The translations under genes were made by a program, and so were the position numbers. The notes beneath the pieces were generated by a model. That model searched no databases. It was not told the DNA's origin and was given only the letters and a program-made list of their open reading frames with translations. Shown here piece after piece: positions 1 through 12,399 of a stretch of DNA of 64,000 bases. Positions within the stretch are counted from its first letter, which is position 1. Each line of letters starts with the position of its first letter. This stretch comes from Pseudoscleropodium purum (Eukaryota; Streptophyta; Bryopsida; Hypnales; Brachytheciaceae), in NCBI GenBank assembly GCA_963969395.1, contig OZ017799.1:13332501-13396500 (forward strand). The letters run 5' to 3'.

Positions 1-723
1 TCTAAACAACTTCTTATGAACAAGATCCCGTACAGACAAGCCATCGGTAGTCTTTAGTATCTTGTTATGTGCACAAGGTGGGATCTGGCTTTTTCCGTCA
101 ATCATCTTGCTCAGTTTATACAAGACCCCACTCCATTGACTCCAGCACATTGGCTTGGTGTCAAACGCATATTTCAATATCTGCGTGGAACTTCACAGCA
201 AGGCCTTATGTACACTAGTTCTTCACATTCCAGTTCTCTCCATCAGATCAATGGTTGGAGTGACGCTGATTGGGCAGGTGATATCGACACCCGCCGGTTC
301 ACTTTGGATTATATTTTTCAAATTGACTCGTCGTGTCTTCTTTCCTGGCAGAGCCGCAAGCAAATTATCGTTGCTTTGTCATCCATAGAAGCTGAATATA
401 TTGCCGCAGCCACTACCACAAAAGAACTTCTTTGGCTTCAAGTACTATTCCAAGAACTTGGTTACTCTTTGAATTTACCAGGAATCATTTTCTGTAACAA
501 TCAATCTTGTATTACTTTGAGTGAGAATACAAAATATCATGATCGGTCTAAACATATAGATTTGAGGTTTCATTTCCTTTGTGAGAAAGTTCACGACAAG
601 ATTTTGAAACTTCAGTATACCTCAACGTCTACCATGTGGGCTGATATTTTGACGAAGTCTCTTATAAAAGCTAAACATCAGGCTTGCATTCAAGCCCTTA
701 CCGTGCAGCTTCCTTCGACTTGA
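1..723 (+). pseudogene. Ty1/copia retrotransposon pol fragment (end of RT plus RNase H)
   Basis: The reading frame runs in from the left edge and matches the C-terminal part of copia polyproteins: end of reverse transcriptase, then RNase H with SDADWAGD, LSWQSRKQ, ALSSIEAEY and the terminal SKHIDLRFHF and ADILTKSL motifs. A TAG at 55-57 interrupts it. The third RNase H acidic residue, normally the D of the (C)DNQS motif, reads N here (CNNQSC, about nt 502-516), so the enzyme should be dead even without the stop. TGA at 721-723 ends the frame. This is a decayed element cut by the window edge. The family call is sure; the inactivity inference rests on known copia RNase H catalytic residues. Confidence 0.93.
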
Positions 724-724
724 A

Positions 725-1025
725 GCAAGGGGGCGACCAATATATTACTTCTTCTCTTCAAAAGCTTATAAAGTTGACATTCTTTTCAAAATTTTACAGC
801 TGGCGATTCATTGTTTCAGCCATGCAGCTGAAGGGGGCGTATTAGTAAACCAGTTACAGTTACGTTACAGTAGCTATAATCAATAGATACACTGCTCTGT
901 CAAGTCAAACGTTGTCATACCGTTTCTCCAAACGGTGTCTTTATCCTTTATAAGAAGGCTTGTTATCTTACTCTATTATTATTAATATATAATGTCAATG
1001 CTTCTTCAATCAAAAAAAAAAAAAA
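725..1025 (+). mobile_element. copia 3' end: polypurine tracts, short 3' LTR, A-run
   Basis: Two polypurine motifs of the form AAGGGGGCG lie at 727-735 and 831-839. After the second, a putative LTR runs from about 840 (TATTAGTAAACCAG, with TA where TG is expected) to about 1011 (ending TTCAATCA). It contains a TATA-like TTTATAAGAAGG near 951-962. A run of 14 A follows at 1012-1025. At about 172 bp the LTR is short for a copia element. The A-run directly at its end could mark a polyadenylated copy inserted by reverse transcription, or chance genomic A's. The LTR start is uncertain because no second LTR is in view. Confidence 0.6.
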
Positions 1026-1064
1026 TGTCAACTTTATAAGCTTTCGAAGAGAAGAAGTAATATA
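741..1064. repeat. 40-bp inverted repeat flanking the copia LTR
   Basis: Bases 741-780, between the copia stop codon and the LTR, recur in reverse complement at 1025-1064 with one mismatch in 40. The spacer of 244 bp contains the whole LTR and the A-run. Copia elements do not normally have such an arrangement, so it probably formed on or after insertion. Confidence 0.9.
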
Positions 1065-1069
1065 GTTAT

Positions 1070-3346
1070 GTTGAATCGAGCCAAATCGATTAACATATCA
1101 CTTTGTCATAAAATATCGATTAACAAATCGTACAAAATGTAGTACAATTTTTATGAGACAAAACCAAGGCAATTCTAATTAGGTTCGTTCAGGGAAAACT
1201 CAAGTTAGCTTAGTGTTTTAATTAGGTAATGTCACTTTATAGGTAAATTATATCTTTAATCTTAATATATTAGGGTATTTTGTATCTTTCATATTCTATT
1301 TAGGAATGGGAAGGAATTCTCTCTTTAGTTTCCATCCAATTATAAATACAAATTTCTAACCACTAAATCCGTCTCGGTCTTATCTTAAGATAAAATATAA
1401 ATTTTAAAAAGTGTAAGTTAAAAGCACCTGCATCCACAAATCTCATACTTTGAATTCATTGAAATATATTACAAATATATTCATTTGCAACTTGCATCAC
1501 ACAATACATATTTGAACTTTGAAAATTCGGTTTAACCAAAAACTTATGAATTGTTTTGCACAAATATCATTTCGCTTCTAAATCGCTTTAAGCGCTAATG
1601 TCTTAATTACTTAAAGTAAATGTATCATATATCATTTTTAAGAATTGAAAACAACCAAGGACATTGCTTAAGCAATCCTAAAATTTTTCTTAAAGAATCT
1701 ATAATATGCTTTGCTAAATTATTTTAAAGTATTTTGAATTCTTCCCTTATCAAGGCTCCGGTCTTTATTTGAAAATAATCTTTCATCATTCAACATCTCC
1801 AATTGATCTTTCTTTGTTGCAAATCTTTTCCAATTTGTCTTCTATTGAATCTTTGATCTTATGCTCTATCTTGATGTTTTCCTTTTTAGTCTCACATTCT
1901 ACTTTTGCGTAATTCAATTGGTTACAAAATTTACATTACTTCAATTTTAATTTAACACGTTCTCTATCCATTTTACATCATTTGTATTCCCATCATATTA
2001 ACTCTATAGTCAAGCAATTGATTTCTCTCAATAAAATATTGCTACAACATAGAAATTCTCTCAACTTGCACTTTAGATAAACAATTTCACACACCAATAT
2101 CACATAAGAATTTAAATACACATTCAAGTATTAATCCATGTACACATAACTTCAATTGGAATACCATTTATTAATCATATGGATAATCATTCCATAATTA
2201 ATATGTACATCAATTATTTACAATTGTTCAATAATTTTTATTCATTAGAATTCTAAACTCATTTCCCAACTCCAAATAAATCTCAATCCTTAATTTTATT
2301 TCCAATATATATATCTACTTGTGACACAAAGATCTTCCAATCTTTTAAATAAAAATAATTACCACTCACTGAAATTATTAAGTTTCAAAATAAAATCCAA
2401 TCTTTGGATCACTCAATTCCAAACCAAATACCGATTTACAAATAATTTTCCAATCATTGGAACTAACAAATTAATTACTAATTCAATATTTTGCTTTACT
2501 TTTCTTCCCCTCTCACTTTAAACATTGACATAAAGAATTCTCTTAAGAGATGAAACACAATTGATAGACAAAATTTCATTCAAAAGATAATAAAAATTCT
2601 TTTAAAGAGATTCTCTTTCATAAAAAATTGCTCACGGCAATGTAACACCAAAATGAAATGTAATGCTTAAAGCAATAAAACTAACACTTAAGTGAATAAA
2701 AAATTACAATTCGAGATGACAATGAAAAAACATAACTTCACCACACAAAATTGCAAGAGAAAATTTTAAAAAAAAAGAAAGAAGAATGAGAGAAAAACTA
2801 TTATTTATCACCCTCCATTCTTAAATACCCCTTTAAATCTCTTGATAAAAACTATCACAATTCACAACCGTTCAAACTAAAGAGGCTTTTCACATTTAAA
2901 CATCAACTATCACCACATTCACACTTTATTGCTCAAAATTTTGAACATAAAACCCATTTTATACTCAAAAAATAAAATTGTCTTGATTACAGATATCCTA
3001 TACTCAAATTAGATTTGTTAAAAAATAATAAAAATAATAATAAAATATGGCATGTAATGAAATTTTCAGAAATTATAATGTAGCATAATTGAATAGTGTT
3101 AAAAATATGAATGAAAATAATTTGAATTCTTCAAAAAAGAATATGAAAAATAAAAAAGAATATACATAAGAAAGTTATTGCTTTATAAATGTAAAAAATC
3201 TATAGAATACATAAGCTTATTAAGCTTAAACCTTTCTCCTTCCTTAATGAGAGTATGTTCCTTGAAAGGGATTGAAACTTAATATTACAAAAATTCTAAA
3301 CCTTGGAGAAGACCATTAAGTTTTCATTTTAGGCCCCCTGCAATAC
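1070..3346. other. AT-rich intergenic DNA, no gene seen
   Basis: Very AT-rich sequence with only short chance frames. I see no splice-linked coding pattern, RNA gene or transposon ends. Confidence 0.6.
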
Positions 3347-3348
3347 AA

Positions 3349-3349
<1 letters not shown>

Positions 3350-3389
<40 letters not shown>
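3350..3389. repeat. (TA)n microsatellite
   Basis: About 19 uninterrupted AT dinucleotides followed by an imperfect continuation (CATATATG). Confidence 0.95.
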
Positions 3390-3395
<6 letters not shown>

Positions 3396-3764
3396 TGATT
3401 TGAAAAAGAATATGAAAAAATAGTCAAATTTGATGTGGTATTAACGTGGCACCATTAGTGCCACATCATATTTTATGTTATAAAATAATATAAAATATAA
3501 AATAAATATTTTTCCTCTATAATTGCACTTGAAGGTGCAAAACTTACACCTCCCTAGGCCTAAAATTTTTCCTAATGCCAATCCTGCTACTAACTTATTA
3601 CTTTGTGAGAACTTTGTTGTTAAAAGTCACATGAGTATTCTCATATCAAAGGTCATGAAATATTTTGAGCCTTGTGAAATCAATTTGAAAAATTTGAAAT
3701 TCAATTTATGAAAAAGAATTTGATCCAAAAAAAAAGATTTTGCATTGGATTTAACAAATTTGCC

Positions 3765-3985
3765 CTTAATGTATAGTACTTTTCATCTTGAAAAATATGT
3801 TTGACTTTTTGAGAGTCCAAATAAAAGTTATGAACAAATTTGAGAGAAGTTCTTTCAAAATGTTCAAATAATTATTCCTTCCAACCTTTCTTTCAAATTT
3901 GTCTATAACTTTTATTTGGAGTCTCAAAGCCTCAAACATATTTTTTAAGATGAAAGGTAGCTTAATTATCCAAATTCTTAAAAGT
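3765..3985. repeat. foldback (palindromic) element, copy 1
   Basis: The left arm (about 3770-3850, with CCAAATAAAAGTTATGAAC) pairs with the right arm (about 3895-3970, with CTATAACTTTTATTTGG) around a short AT-rich loop. The same hairpin core recurs at 6253-6743 and 32140-32592, so this is a dispersed family of non-coding foldback elements. Ends are approximate and no target duplication was recognised. Confidence 0.6.
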
Positions 3986-4589
3986 TATTCTACTATGACT
4001 AAATGAAGTCTGAAATTTCACTTTTTAACATAATGTTTGAGTTTTGACCAATAAGCAACCAAGCTCTCAACTTGAAATTATTCCATATTTTTTGAAGATT
4101 CATGATTGACAATTGATTTCTTTATAAAAACATCTTTTTTACTCTTCATTCTCACTAAATGTCAATGAAGCATTAGAGAAACTCTTAGCCCTTTGGAAAC
4201 TCCAGATTACATTTAACTTTGCTTATAGCATTACCACTAATTCACTACCAAGCTCTCTGCCTAAGGCTTGGATAGGGCTAGAGAAGAAAAGTGGGCCATC
4301 ACAGACCTAGGGAGGGACAGAAACTTTGTGGTCACAACACAAAAGACTTTAGAAATGGTAGGAACCTATCCTTGCTATGGTTATTGACTTTGTAAATTTA
4401 TTCTCTACAAGAGGTTTTGTTGGGCTTCAAATTTTCTTGGATTGGTGGTGCAATGAAAGGAGGTAGACAAGTACACTATGAAGAAGGGAGTTGTAAGCAA
4501 TGCCAGGGAAGATTTGTATTCAAATCACTATATTTAAATTTATTTTTAAAAGATTGTATTGAAACATTTATTCAAAATTTTAATGACAT

Positions 4590-5310
4590 CCAAAGAATGT
4601 TTGAAATGTGCTTGAGTCAAACTTCAAGCACATCTTGAGCATACTTTTATTTTTCTCATTGCATCTTTTAAGAAAAATTATATTGAAAATTTTATTCCAA
4701 ATTTAAGAAGGAAAAAAGAGCTTCAAGTGTGCTAGAGGTTTATCTCAATTCTCAAGCACACCTTTACTTTTCTCATTCCATTTGAATCAAAATCCCTCTA
4801 AAAAGTCTAGTAGAAAAATTATATTTCAATTTTGAAAAACAAACAAGTGTATTTAATGTGTGCTTGAGGTGTGCTTGAAGTAGACTTCAAGCGCACTTCA
4901 AACATGCTTTAAAAAAAATTAAATAGATTTTGTCAATAATTTTTTTAATTCAAATGCAATGAAAATAGTAAAAATATGCTTGAGTTGTACTTTCAATAGA
5001 CCTTAAGTTTACCTAAGCAACACTTCAACCATACTTTGACTATTTTATAAATTTTGAATAGAAATTTTGAACAAGTTTTTTTATTTGATTTTTATTTTAA
5101 ATGCAATGAAAGGAGTAAAAAAGTGTTTAAGTGAACTTAAGGTTTACTTCAATAAAACACCTCAAGGACATTTTTTTCCACTACTTTAAGTAGAATTTTT
5201 GAAAAAAATTAATTTTAATTCTTTTTAAATTCAAATGCAATAAAAATGGTAAAAATATGCTTGAAGTGTATTTGAAGTAGACCTCAAGTACACCTTAAGA
5301 AATTTTTTAT
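4590..5310. repeat. degenerate array with palindromic core
   Basis: Roughly five diverged units share a segment like TTCAAATGCAATGAAAATAG followed by an imperfect palindrome of the type TGCTTGAAGTAGACTTCAAG. Clear units start near 4945, 5093 and 5226; less clear ones lie before 4860. Spacing is irregular, about 130-150 bp where measurable. It is non-coding. Confidence 0.5.
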
Positions 5311-6252
5311 TTAATTTTAATTTTTGAATAAAAGATTTCAATTCTTAGATTTTTTAGAATTCTACAACAGAACCTCACAACTCCTCTCAAGACAATTTTT
5401 AAATTTTTTTAAAAAAATTCAACAAGTTGACAACCTAAACTTGAAGTTTGCCAATTTGCAACTAAAGCTTATCTTTGACTTTTGCTCTTGTTCTCTAGCC
5501 AGGAATGAGTGGGGTGTCTCCCCAACCAAATGGAATCGAAGAAGAGCAAGGCTCATGCTAACACATTCTCCAAGCCTTGTTTATAGAAAATGGATGGCAA
5601 TGTTTATTCTCTAGAGTCACTCACCTGAAGTCGTGACATCTGATGACTTTCAATGGTTCAAACTCTATAAATAAGGGATAAAACAATCAAGGTTTAGGAA
5701 TTATAATGCACCTTAATCTTGATTATTGCATATCTTGTTTTCTAATCAAGTTATGAAAAAATAGCAAATGTTGAAAATATTCCAATGACATCTACCATCA
5801 AACATAACATAGAGTAGCATAGAGAAGGGTTGCCTTCCCCCTAACAAAATGGTGCTGAATATTTGACACCATTTCATCTGCCAAATGATATGGTGTCAAA
5901 TATTTAGCACCATCAGTAGCTAATTAACTATCCATGTGTTGATCAATAATTATCAATGTTCTATATGGTTGCAAGGTTGCTACTACAAACTTGAGGTACT
6001 AAAAAAATAAAATATTTTCAACTCGAACAATGCACAAAATTTATAGACTTGGGATAATAAGAACTCAAATACTTTCAATCCAAATAGTACGCAAAATAGA
6101 AGCTTTAAAAAAATGGCTATCAAACCATTGATTTTCAATTTCAATATTCAAACTTCTTCATATTACTTTATAAGCCATTTGTATCTTGTGACGTAGAATG
6201 AGAAGACAAATCTTTATATACCTATGGGGTGGTAGGAGGTAGAACAAAAGAT

Positions 6253-6743
6253 GAGGGATATGTAAATTAGAATTTGTAGTTTCTCAACCACTCATAGTTT
6301 AGTCAAATTAAGGAGGATTTTGTAATTGAAGTAAAATTTCAAACCTCATTTAGGTAAAGTATAAACAAATTTTCAAAAAACTTTGGACTATAAAAAATTG
6401 GGAAATGAAGTTAAGTTTTATCTCCAAAAATACATTTGGGATTTAGATCCTCCAATCAAAAGTTATGGATAATTTTCAAAGAAGGATTGGAGGGGAATTA
6501 TTTTTGACATTTTCAAACATCCTCTTTGAAATTTGTTCATAACTTTTAATTGGAGGGTCAAAAACTCTAATGGATTTATGAGATGAAATTGATCTCAATT
6601 TACTAACTTTTTCTATTTCTATTTTTTTTAAAGTTCTTATATTATGCCTAAATTAAGTCTAAAATTTCACTTTAATCACAATTTCTACTTGATTTTAACT
6701 ATGAGTGGTTGGGAAACTACAAATCCTAATTTATATATCCCAC
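6253..6743. repeat. foldback element, copy 2 (best preserved)
   Basis: The outer arms match as inverted repeats: GGGATATGTAAATTAGAAT at the left (about 6255) against the complement of ATTTATATATCCCAC at the right end, continuing inward through TTTGTAGTTTCTCAACCACT and its complement GAGTGGTTGGGAAACTACAA. The arms continue almost to the middle, so most of the roughly 490 bp is self-complementary. It has no coding capacity. A transcript would form a long hairpin. Confidence 0.75.
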
Positions 6744-7567
6744 ATGGGTTTATCTAACTTCTACACTATACAATGCTTGTTTTGGACCATGGAAGTCAGA
6801 AGAAGTTGACTACTCATGATAGTTCTATTCTTTTTAACAAGTTTTGTGAAATTCACATCATCTAACCATACACTTTAGATTGATTGCATAGGAGACCTAC
6901 CTTTGTTTTAATAAGCTATATTGTTATTTTGTAGTGCCCTTCTAGAAGCCCAAAATTCTTCTAATGGTCATGATGCTAGGAAGAGTCGAGAGGAAGGTCT
7001 AACATTGGCATTTTTAGTACTTGGTGATAGGAAAGAGAAGATGGAGTCCATGCACACTAATTTTCAAAAGATTATAAATCTAGGAGCGATAGAAGTAGAG
7101 GTAGTTTTAAGAATAAAGACAATGATTGTAGTGTGTAGGCTCTTTTTGGACTAAAATGACTATAACTATAGTCCTAACAATCTAGAATAGAGTTCACATA
7201 CTAAAAAGGCATCTTCGATAAGATGTTTTTATTAAAGCCAAGAAACAGAGGAAAACATTCAACTTTTGAGTCGACAAACTTTAATAGAAAATTAGCAAGT
7301 ACTAACATATAAGAAGGGTCAGCATCTACCGAAGTAGTAGGAGAAGATTTGACAACTTTCAAGTCTTTTAATTGGGGTTGTAAGGCCACTGGTTTTGTTT
7401 TCTCTCATAGTAATGTTAATTCATTAAAGCAGCTAGAACAATGTACACAATAGAATGCAATTCTATAAACTACATGCCTAATTTCATTTGAAGCTCTAAA
7501 ATAAGCTACCACAAAAAGAAAGACATAAAATTATTGAAGTTAAGTACTTGAACAAGTGATCAATTAA

Positions 7568-8513
7568 CCCCTAAACACCTAAACTACATTTTTTGGCAAT
7601 ATAGAAATTTTGGGCAACTCACCACAAATGGAGTTTTTATTTTTTTTCACTAAAATTTTAATACAACATGTGCCTAAAGAGTATATTTAAGGCCCAAAAA
7701 TTTTCATAGTTTTTGACTACATAGTTAAAAAGTTATTATATAATATGTACTTTTCATTGCTTGGCAGGTAGCTCAAGCAGTAAAAAAAACTTCCTTAAAA
7801 ATCGTTTTTTTAAGAAATTAAAATTTGAAATGGGTTCTCTAGATTTATATATACTTGGAAAGCTTTGAATCATTTCATTTTGATCAATGAGTCGAAAGTT
7901 ATGAGGAATTTTAGTTTGTGGGAGTTTGGAGATTGTTATTGAATCTCTACTCTAACACAAACTTTGAAGTCTTTTATTTAACTTAATTTTCAATATTTTT
8001 AGAAAAAAAAATAAAAACATTAGGTGTAGTTTTTTTATTACAATATTACAACCATTGGGATTGGCATTTTTTAATTCCATAAATAAATTGTTAACAATTT
8101 AGTATTTTGAATGATTCTCTACTCTTTTCTACTTACTATTTTTTTCCTATATGTTGTACAATTCCGAATGAGCTGAAATTTTTCAAGCATGTAGAAAACT
8201 TGACTTGAAAATGAATTCAAAGAGTTGCAACCATTTTGAACATTTTTCATACAAATGTGACCTTTTGAAGAGCAGCTGCACGGATTTTCATAGGGCCCAA
8301 AATAAGAAATTTGTCACTTCAAATGCTAATATCTTTCAATCTACACGGTGGAAATTTCTGAAATTTTTCCCACATGTTTTCAACCACGCGCACTATAAGA
8401 TCCTATAGTTACATGTGTCCAAAAATGTTTTTTTTCTTAAATTTTGGTACATGTACTAGAAATGGTAGTTTGGAAGCGATTTTGGTGAAAACATAGTCAA
8501 AACCATTTAGAGG
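7568..8513. mobile_element. TTAA-flanked MITE-like element, family D copy 1
   Basis: A 946-bp non-coding unit bounded by TTAA (7564-7567 and 8514-8517). Its ends read CCCCTAAAC and, inverted, TTTAGAGG. The interior (for example AAAGCTTTGAATCATTTCAT, and TATCTTTCAATCTACACGG near the right side) is shared with copies at 27928, 29919 and 37703, all in the same orientation. No transposase is present. TTAA plus C-rich ends resembles piggyBac-type targets, but the family assignment is an inference. Confidence 0.65.
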
Positions 8514-8519
8514 TTAAAA

Positions 8520-11084
8520 GCAACCATGAATGTTGTTGAAAAAAGGTGCATTGTTAAAACCGTAGCCATGAATTACAACATTTTATGAAATACTTTGAAA
8601 AATAATATCATGGGACTCACATTGTGTTGCAAGATAGAGAAGAAGCTAGTTCTCAAACTAGTGGAGGAAAAAAAATTGTACAATATATCATGGGCATGAC
8701 AAAGTGTAGACATGCAATTGACATCACAATCATAAAAGTGAAGGTGACAATGGCCATCAAAATATGAATAATACATTTTAAAAAAGAGATTTTGAAGTAA
8801 TATAGAATTTGTTGATTTAAAAAGCAACATTTTAAAATTATTTTACACATATCTCCAAGGTTTTGATGCTAAGAAGGCCAAAATTTTGTGGCCAAGTATT
8901 GTAGCCACTTTTTATAAAAATTTACAAATTATACTAAAATAGAATTATGAGTCATCTCGCATTTGGAATTACAATGAATGTAGAGCTTCAACTATATGCA
9001 ATAGAAGGCAATGATTTTTAGTAAAGACCAAAGTAAAAAAAAATGTATATTCAATTATTTCAAAGGCGCAAAAATGACTTTGGTGTTGTATTGTGTGAAT
9101 GCCGCCATCCATTGCATTCCAAGTTTCTACATTTTCATAATAAAACTTTTCAATAAGACTACACCAAAGGTTAAAAAGGCATTGTATTTGTAAGCATAGA
9201 AGCAAAAATATCGATGATGGTTCATCTATTCAAAGTTTGGATAGGACATTTTATAAAAAATGCAAATGAATACAATTTTGTGTCAACAATACAAACTAAC
9301 AAAGGATTTTTGAATACATAGGTAGAAAATTGAGAGTTTATTGTAGCATAGGCAAAGTTACAAAACAAATTCAAGAGAAAATGAATTAATAAGGATAAAA
9401 AATGTGTTGAAGGAGATAAGTAATATGTTTTGAATTGCTTATATGAGCTCATAATATGGATAGACATCAATTTGATGTTGTTTGTAACCAAACTAATAAG
9501 AATACAGAGAGTTCAACCCTTTTAGAGAAGTATACTCCAAATGATTTGCAATAGCATTACAATAGTTGGTAAAGTAGTACAAGAGAGCAACTTTAGCTTA
9601 AGCTTGAGACCCTTTTCTATCTTTTGTTTTTTTCTTTTATTGCAATATATATTTGTTTGTGTTCCTTCTTCCAAAATAATGCACTTCCAACCCTCCATTG
9701 TATATAAGAAACAACTATGATTGCAAAAATCAACATAGTCTATGGGATATTTTATTTATTTATTATAATATATTTTTGTAAGAAAATAAAACTTCTAAGT
9801 ATTGCTTATTGTTTACAAAAGAATGTAGGAACTATTAATTGCTACAAACAAGTCACATTTCTCAATTTAGTGACCTGTAAAGTTTTCATTTGTGCAACCT
9901 TTAAGGTCTACAAAGAGTCATCTAACAACTTCAAATTGGCATATTTTTTATTTTATAGTCACTCAACAATTCCTAGGGTAATTTAAGGAAGTATATGGTG
10001 ATGTTGGATAGAGTTTGCTTAAAACATTTAGGGATTTTCCCATTAATGACCATCTCCTTATTCTTGATGGCTATGATTTTTATGTAACTATACTACTATA
10101 AATGTTGTGAAAACAGCTTATACTTTGGGATTGAATCTCCTAACCTTTTCATCCCATACTTCCTTTGATATACAACCTTTAAAGGTTTAAAGATTCTTTT
10201 AAAAATCTTTTGAGCAAGCATTCTACTTGTTTAAAAACATTTGCACATTGAAAAACAAGTTCAAAAGTACAACAAATTGGAAGTGTTGACATCATGGGTG
10301 TCCAAAGCACTTGTCAAGAGGCTATCAAAATTGAATATTAAAAGTTGTTTCTATACTACCAACCAATCTTTTCATTCAATCCTTACACCATGGACAAAGA
10401 AATGAATGCCAGACAATGAACATTATGAGTTTCTACCTATGCTTAAGGTTGTTGATTTGGCTTCAACATATAACAATTCACCAAATAATTTCAACTTGGT
10501 AATAGCCTTTGACCTTCATATAGTAGATAATGAATCTCCAATAATATATGCAAAAAAAGTTGTAGTTTCTACAAAACTAGGAAGCGACAATGATTTCAAT
10601 TCATAATACATCACCAACAAGTAGAAGACTACATCAAGCAACTTGAGGTGTCTCTAGTTGAACTAGAAAGACCTTTGTAGTTATCACTAGTATACTATTG
10701 CATACTTGCTGAGCAATACGTTGATTGCAACAAAGACATTAAATAAATAGACAAAATTTTGAACATGACCAAGATTCACAATGTTATCAAGTACTTTCTT
10801 GTCTTGTCACAAGAGAACGTCCTAGTGCATGCTTTGTCATCAAGACTACAAGACTTTTACGTTGCTATGTTGACTATTCCATTAATTATATATTGACCTT
10901 TGATGATTTCATCATAGGACTTGTAGCAAATGTAGCTTCAAAAAAGGTGTTATTAGAAGAGGCAGAGGCTTAGAAGTTGGTGGTTGAAGAAAACAAAAAG
11001 AAGCAAATGCAAATGAAAAAGCAAAAGTCCAAGTAAAAGTTGACAACTAAACAACAAACAAGTGATTCACTAAGTGTTTGGAGA
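8520..11084. other. AT-rich intergenic DNA; possible decayed frame near 10406-11060
   Basis: No gene recognised. Around 10406-11060 the plus strand reads for long stretches with few stops and a more protein-like composition (open 10406-10606, then scattered stops), which may be the remains of an old coding sequence or chance. I could not link it to any family. Confidence 0.3.
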
Positions 11085-11665
11085 AAATAAAGTGAGATGG
11101 CTAAGGCTTACAAATTAGAATTAGGAAAAATAAAATAATTTAGGTGAAATTTTAACTTAGGAATTATTAAGTGAATGGATTTAATCTATAATCATGACTA
11201 ATGAATTTTTCAATAGGTAAGAACAAGAATTCTATGATAATGGTGTGAATTTTAGAAAATTTAATTATGCAAAAATGAAGAGGAAATTCTAGATGAAAAT
11301 TTGAAATCTTAATTAGAAAGACATTAAGGAAAAATGGAAAATTAAATAAATTAAACAATCAATTAAATGTAGAGAAATTAAAAATTATATACTATATGAA
11401 AAAAATTGCATAAAAAATGAAATGAAAATAAAAATGCAAACACAAAAAATAAAAAATAAATGAATATAATTAGAAGAACTATCAGAACACTAACATTGTG
11501 GTAAGACTTTAAAGTAGGAAAAAAGTAGGAAAATAGTAAGATTTACAATAAATTAAGGAGGTACACAATAAAATAGTGCATTTTACAACAAATTAGTGCA
11601 ATTTTTGACAATTTAGTGCATTTTTTTAGTAAAATAAAGTAGAGATGAAATTTTAGAACTCCCTT
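11085..11665. repeat. dispersed repeat family E, copy 1
   Basis: About 580 bp alignable by eye to 29420-29915. Shared blocks include TATAATCATGACTAATGA, TTAATTATGCAAAAATGA, AAATGTAGAGAAATT and ATGAAAAAAATTGCATAAAA, in the same order and orientation. It is non-coding, ends were not resolved, and class is unknown. Confidence 0.65.
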
Positions 11666-12049
11666 TGGCCCAAAATGATCTTCTTGTAATGTGGAGGAAG
11701 ACCTTGGGAAATGAAACCAAAGGATGTGCATTGAGGTTGTAAAGAAATTCCCACTTAATGATAAATGTAGATGTTGTGATTTTTTAATCACGAATAGATA
11801 ATTGGGGGGACCAACCACTATAGACTTTCATTGAGGCCATCATTACTAGAGAAGGTAGTTGGGTTTGTATTTATAAATTCTTATTCAAATCACACTCACC
11901 TTAGCACCAAATCAACACAATATTCAATGGTTGTAGTTTCTTTGATTATATTCTCAAAAGATGGCTCCCCCTGGACCCTGGTTTGCATTAGTTGTCGTTG
12001 ATTTCTCAAAAAATCACAAGCCATTGATCTTGTAAGATTTAATTTGAGC

Positions 12050-12235
12050 CATCCAAATATGAAATACGAAACAAATACCAAATACATATACATTATTGGA
12101 TGTAGATACAAGATGAATACTAAATATGGGTACATGATATGAATATAGTTCATGATACAAATATGGAATGAATATAGAATACGAGTATCAGATATGAATA
12201 CAATATCGGATACAGGTACAAGAGGAATTATCCCA
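12050..12235. repeat. low-complexity tract of ATAC/GATAC-type words
   Basis: The words GATACAAATATGGAATGAAT, AATACCAAATACATATAC, GAATACGAGTATCAGATATG and GATACAGGTACAAG recur irregularly every 10-20 bases, suggesting an old, eroded short tandem repeat. A 163-codon open frame on the minus strand (11896-12387) is a by-product of this composition. Confidence 0.45.
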
Positions 12236-12399
12236 TATTGATTGTCACTATGTTGGTTTCTAAAAATTACAAGAGAGGAGAAGAGAGGGGGAGGTAGAAG
12301 GAAGGGGGTTGCAAATGAAAATTTTAAAATCTTTAAAATCCAAAAATGTGAGTCACTTTTGGGTGGATAATGAGCATTGTGAATCACTATCTACCCAAA

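Noticed and set aside
9717..9986. 89-codon plus-strand frame
   Set aside because: Phe/Ile/Lys-rich AT-driven composition with no supporting features.
11896..12387. 163-codon minus-strand open frame
   Set aside because: Composition is driven by the ATAC-type low-complexity tract; it has no family motif and no exon-like context.
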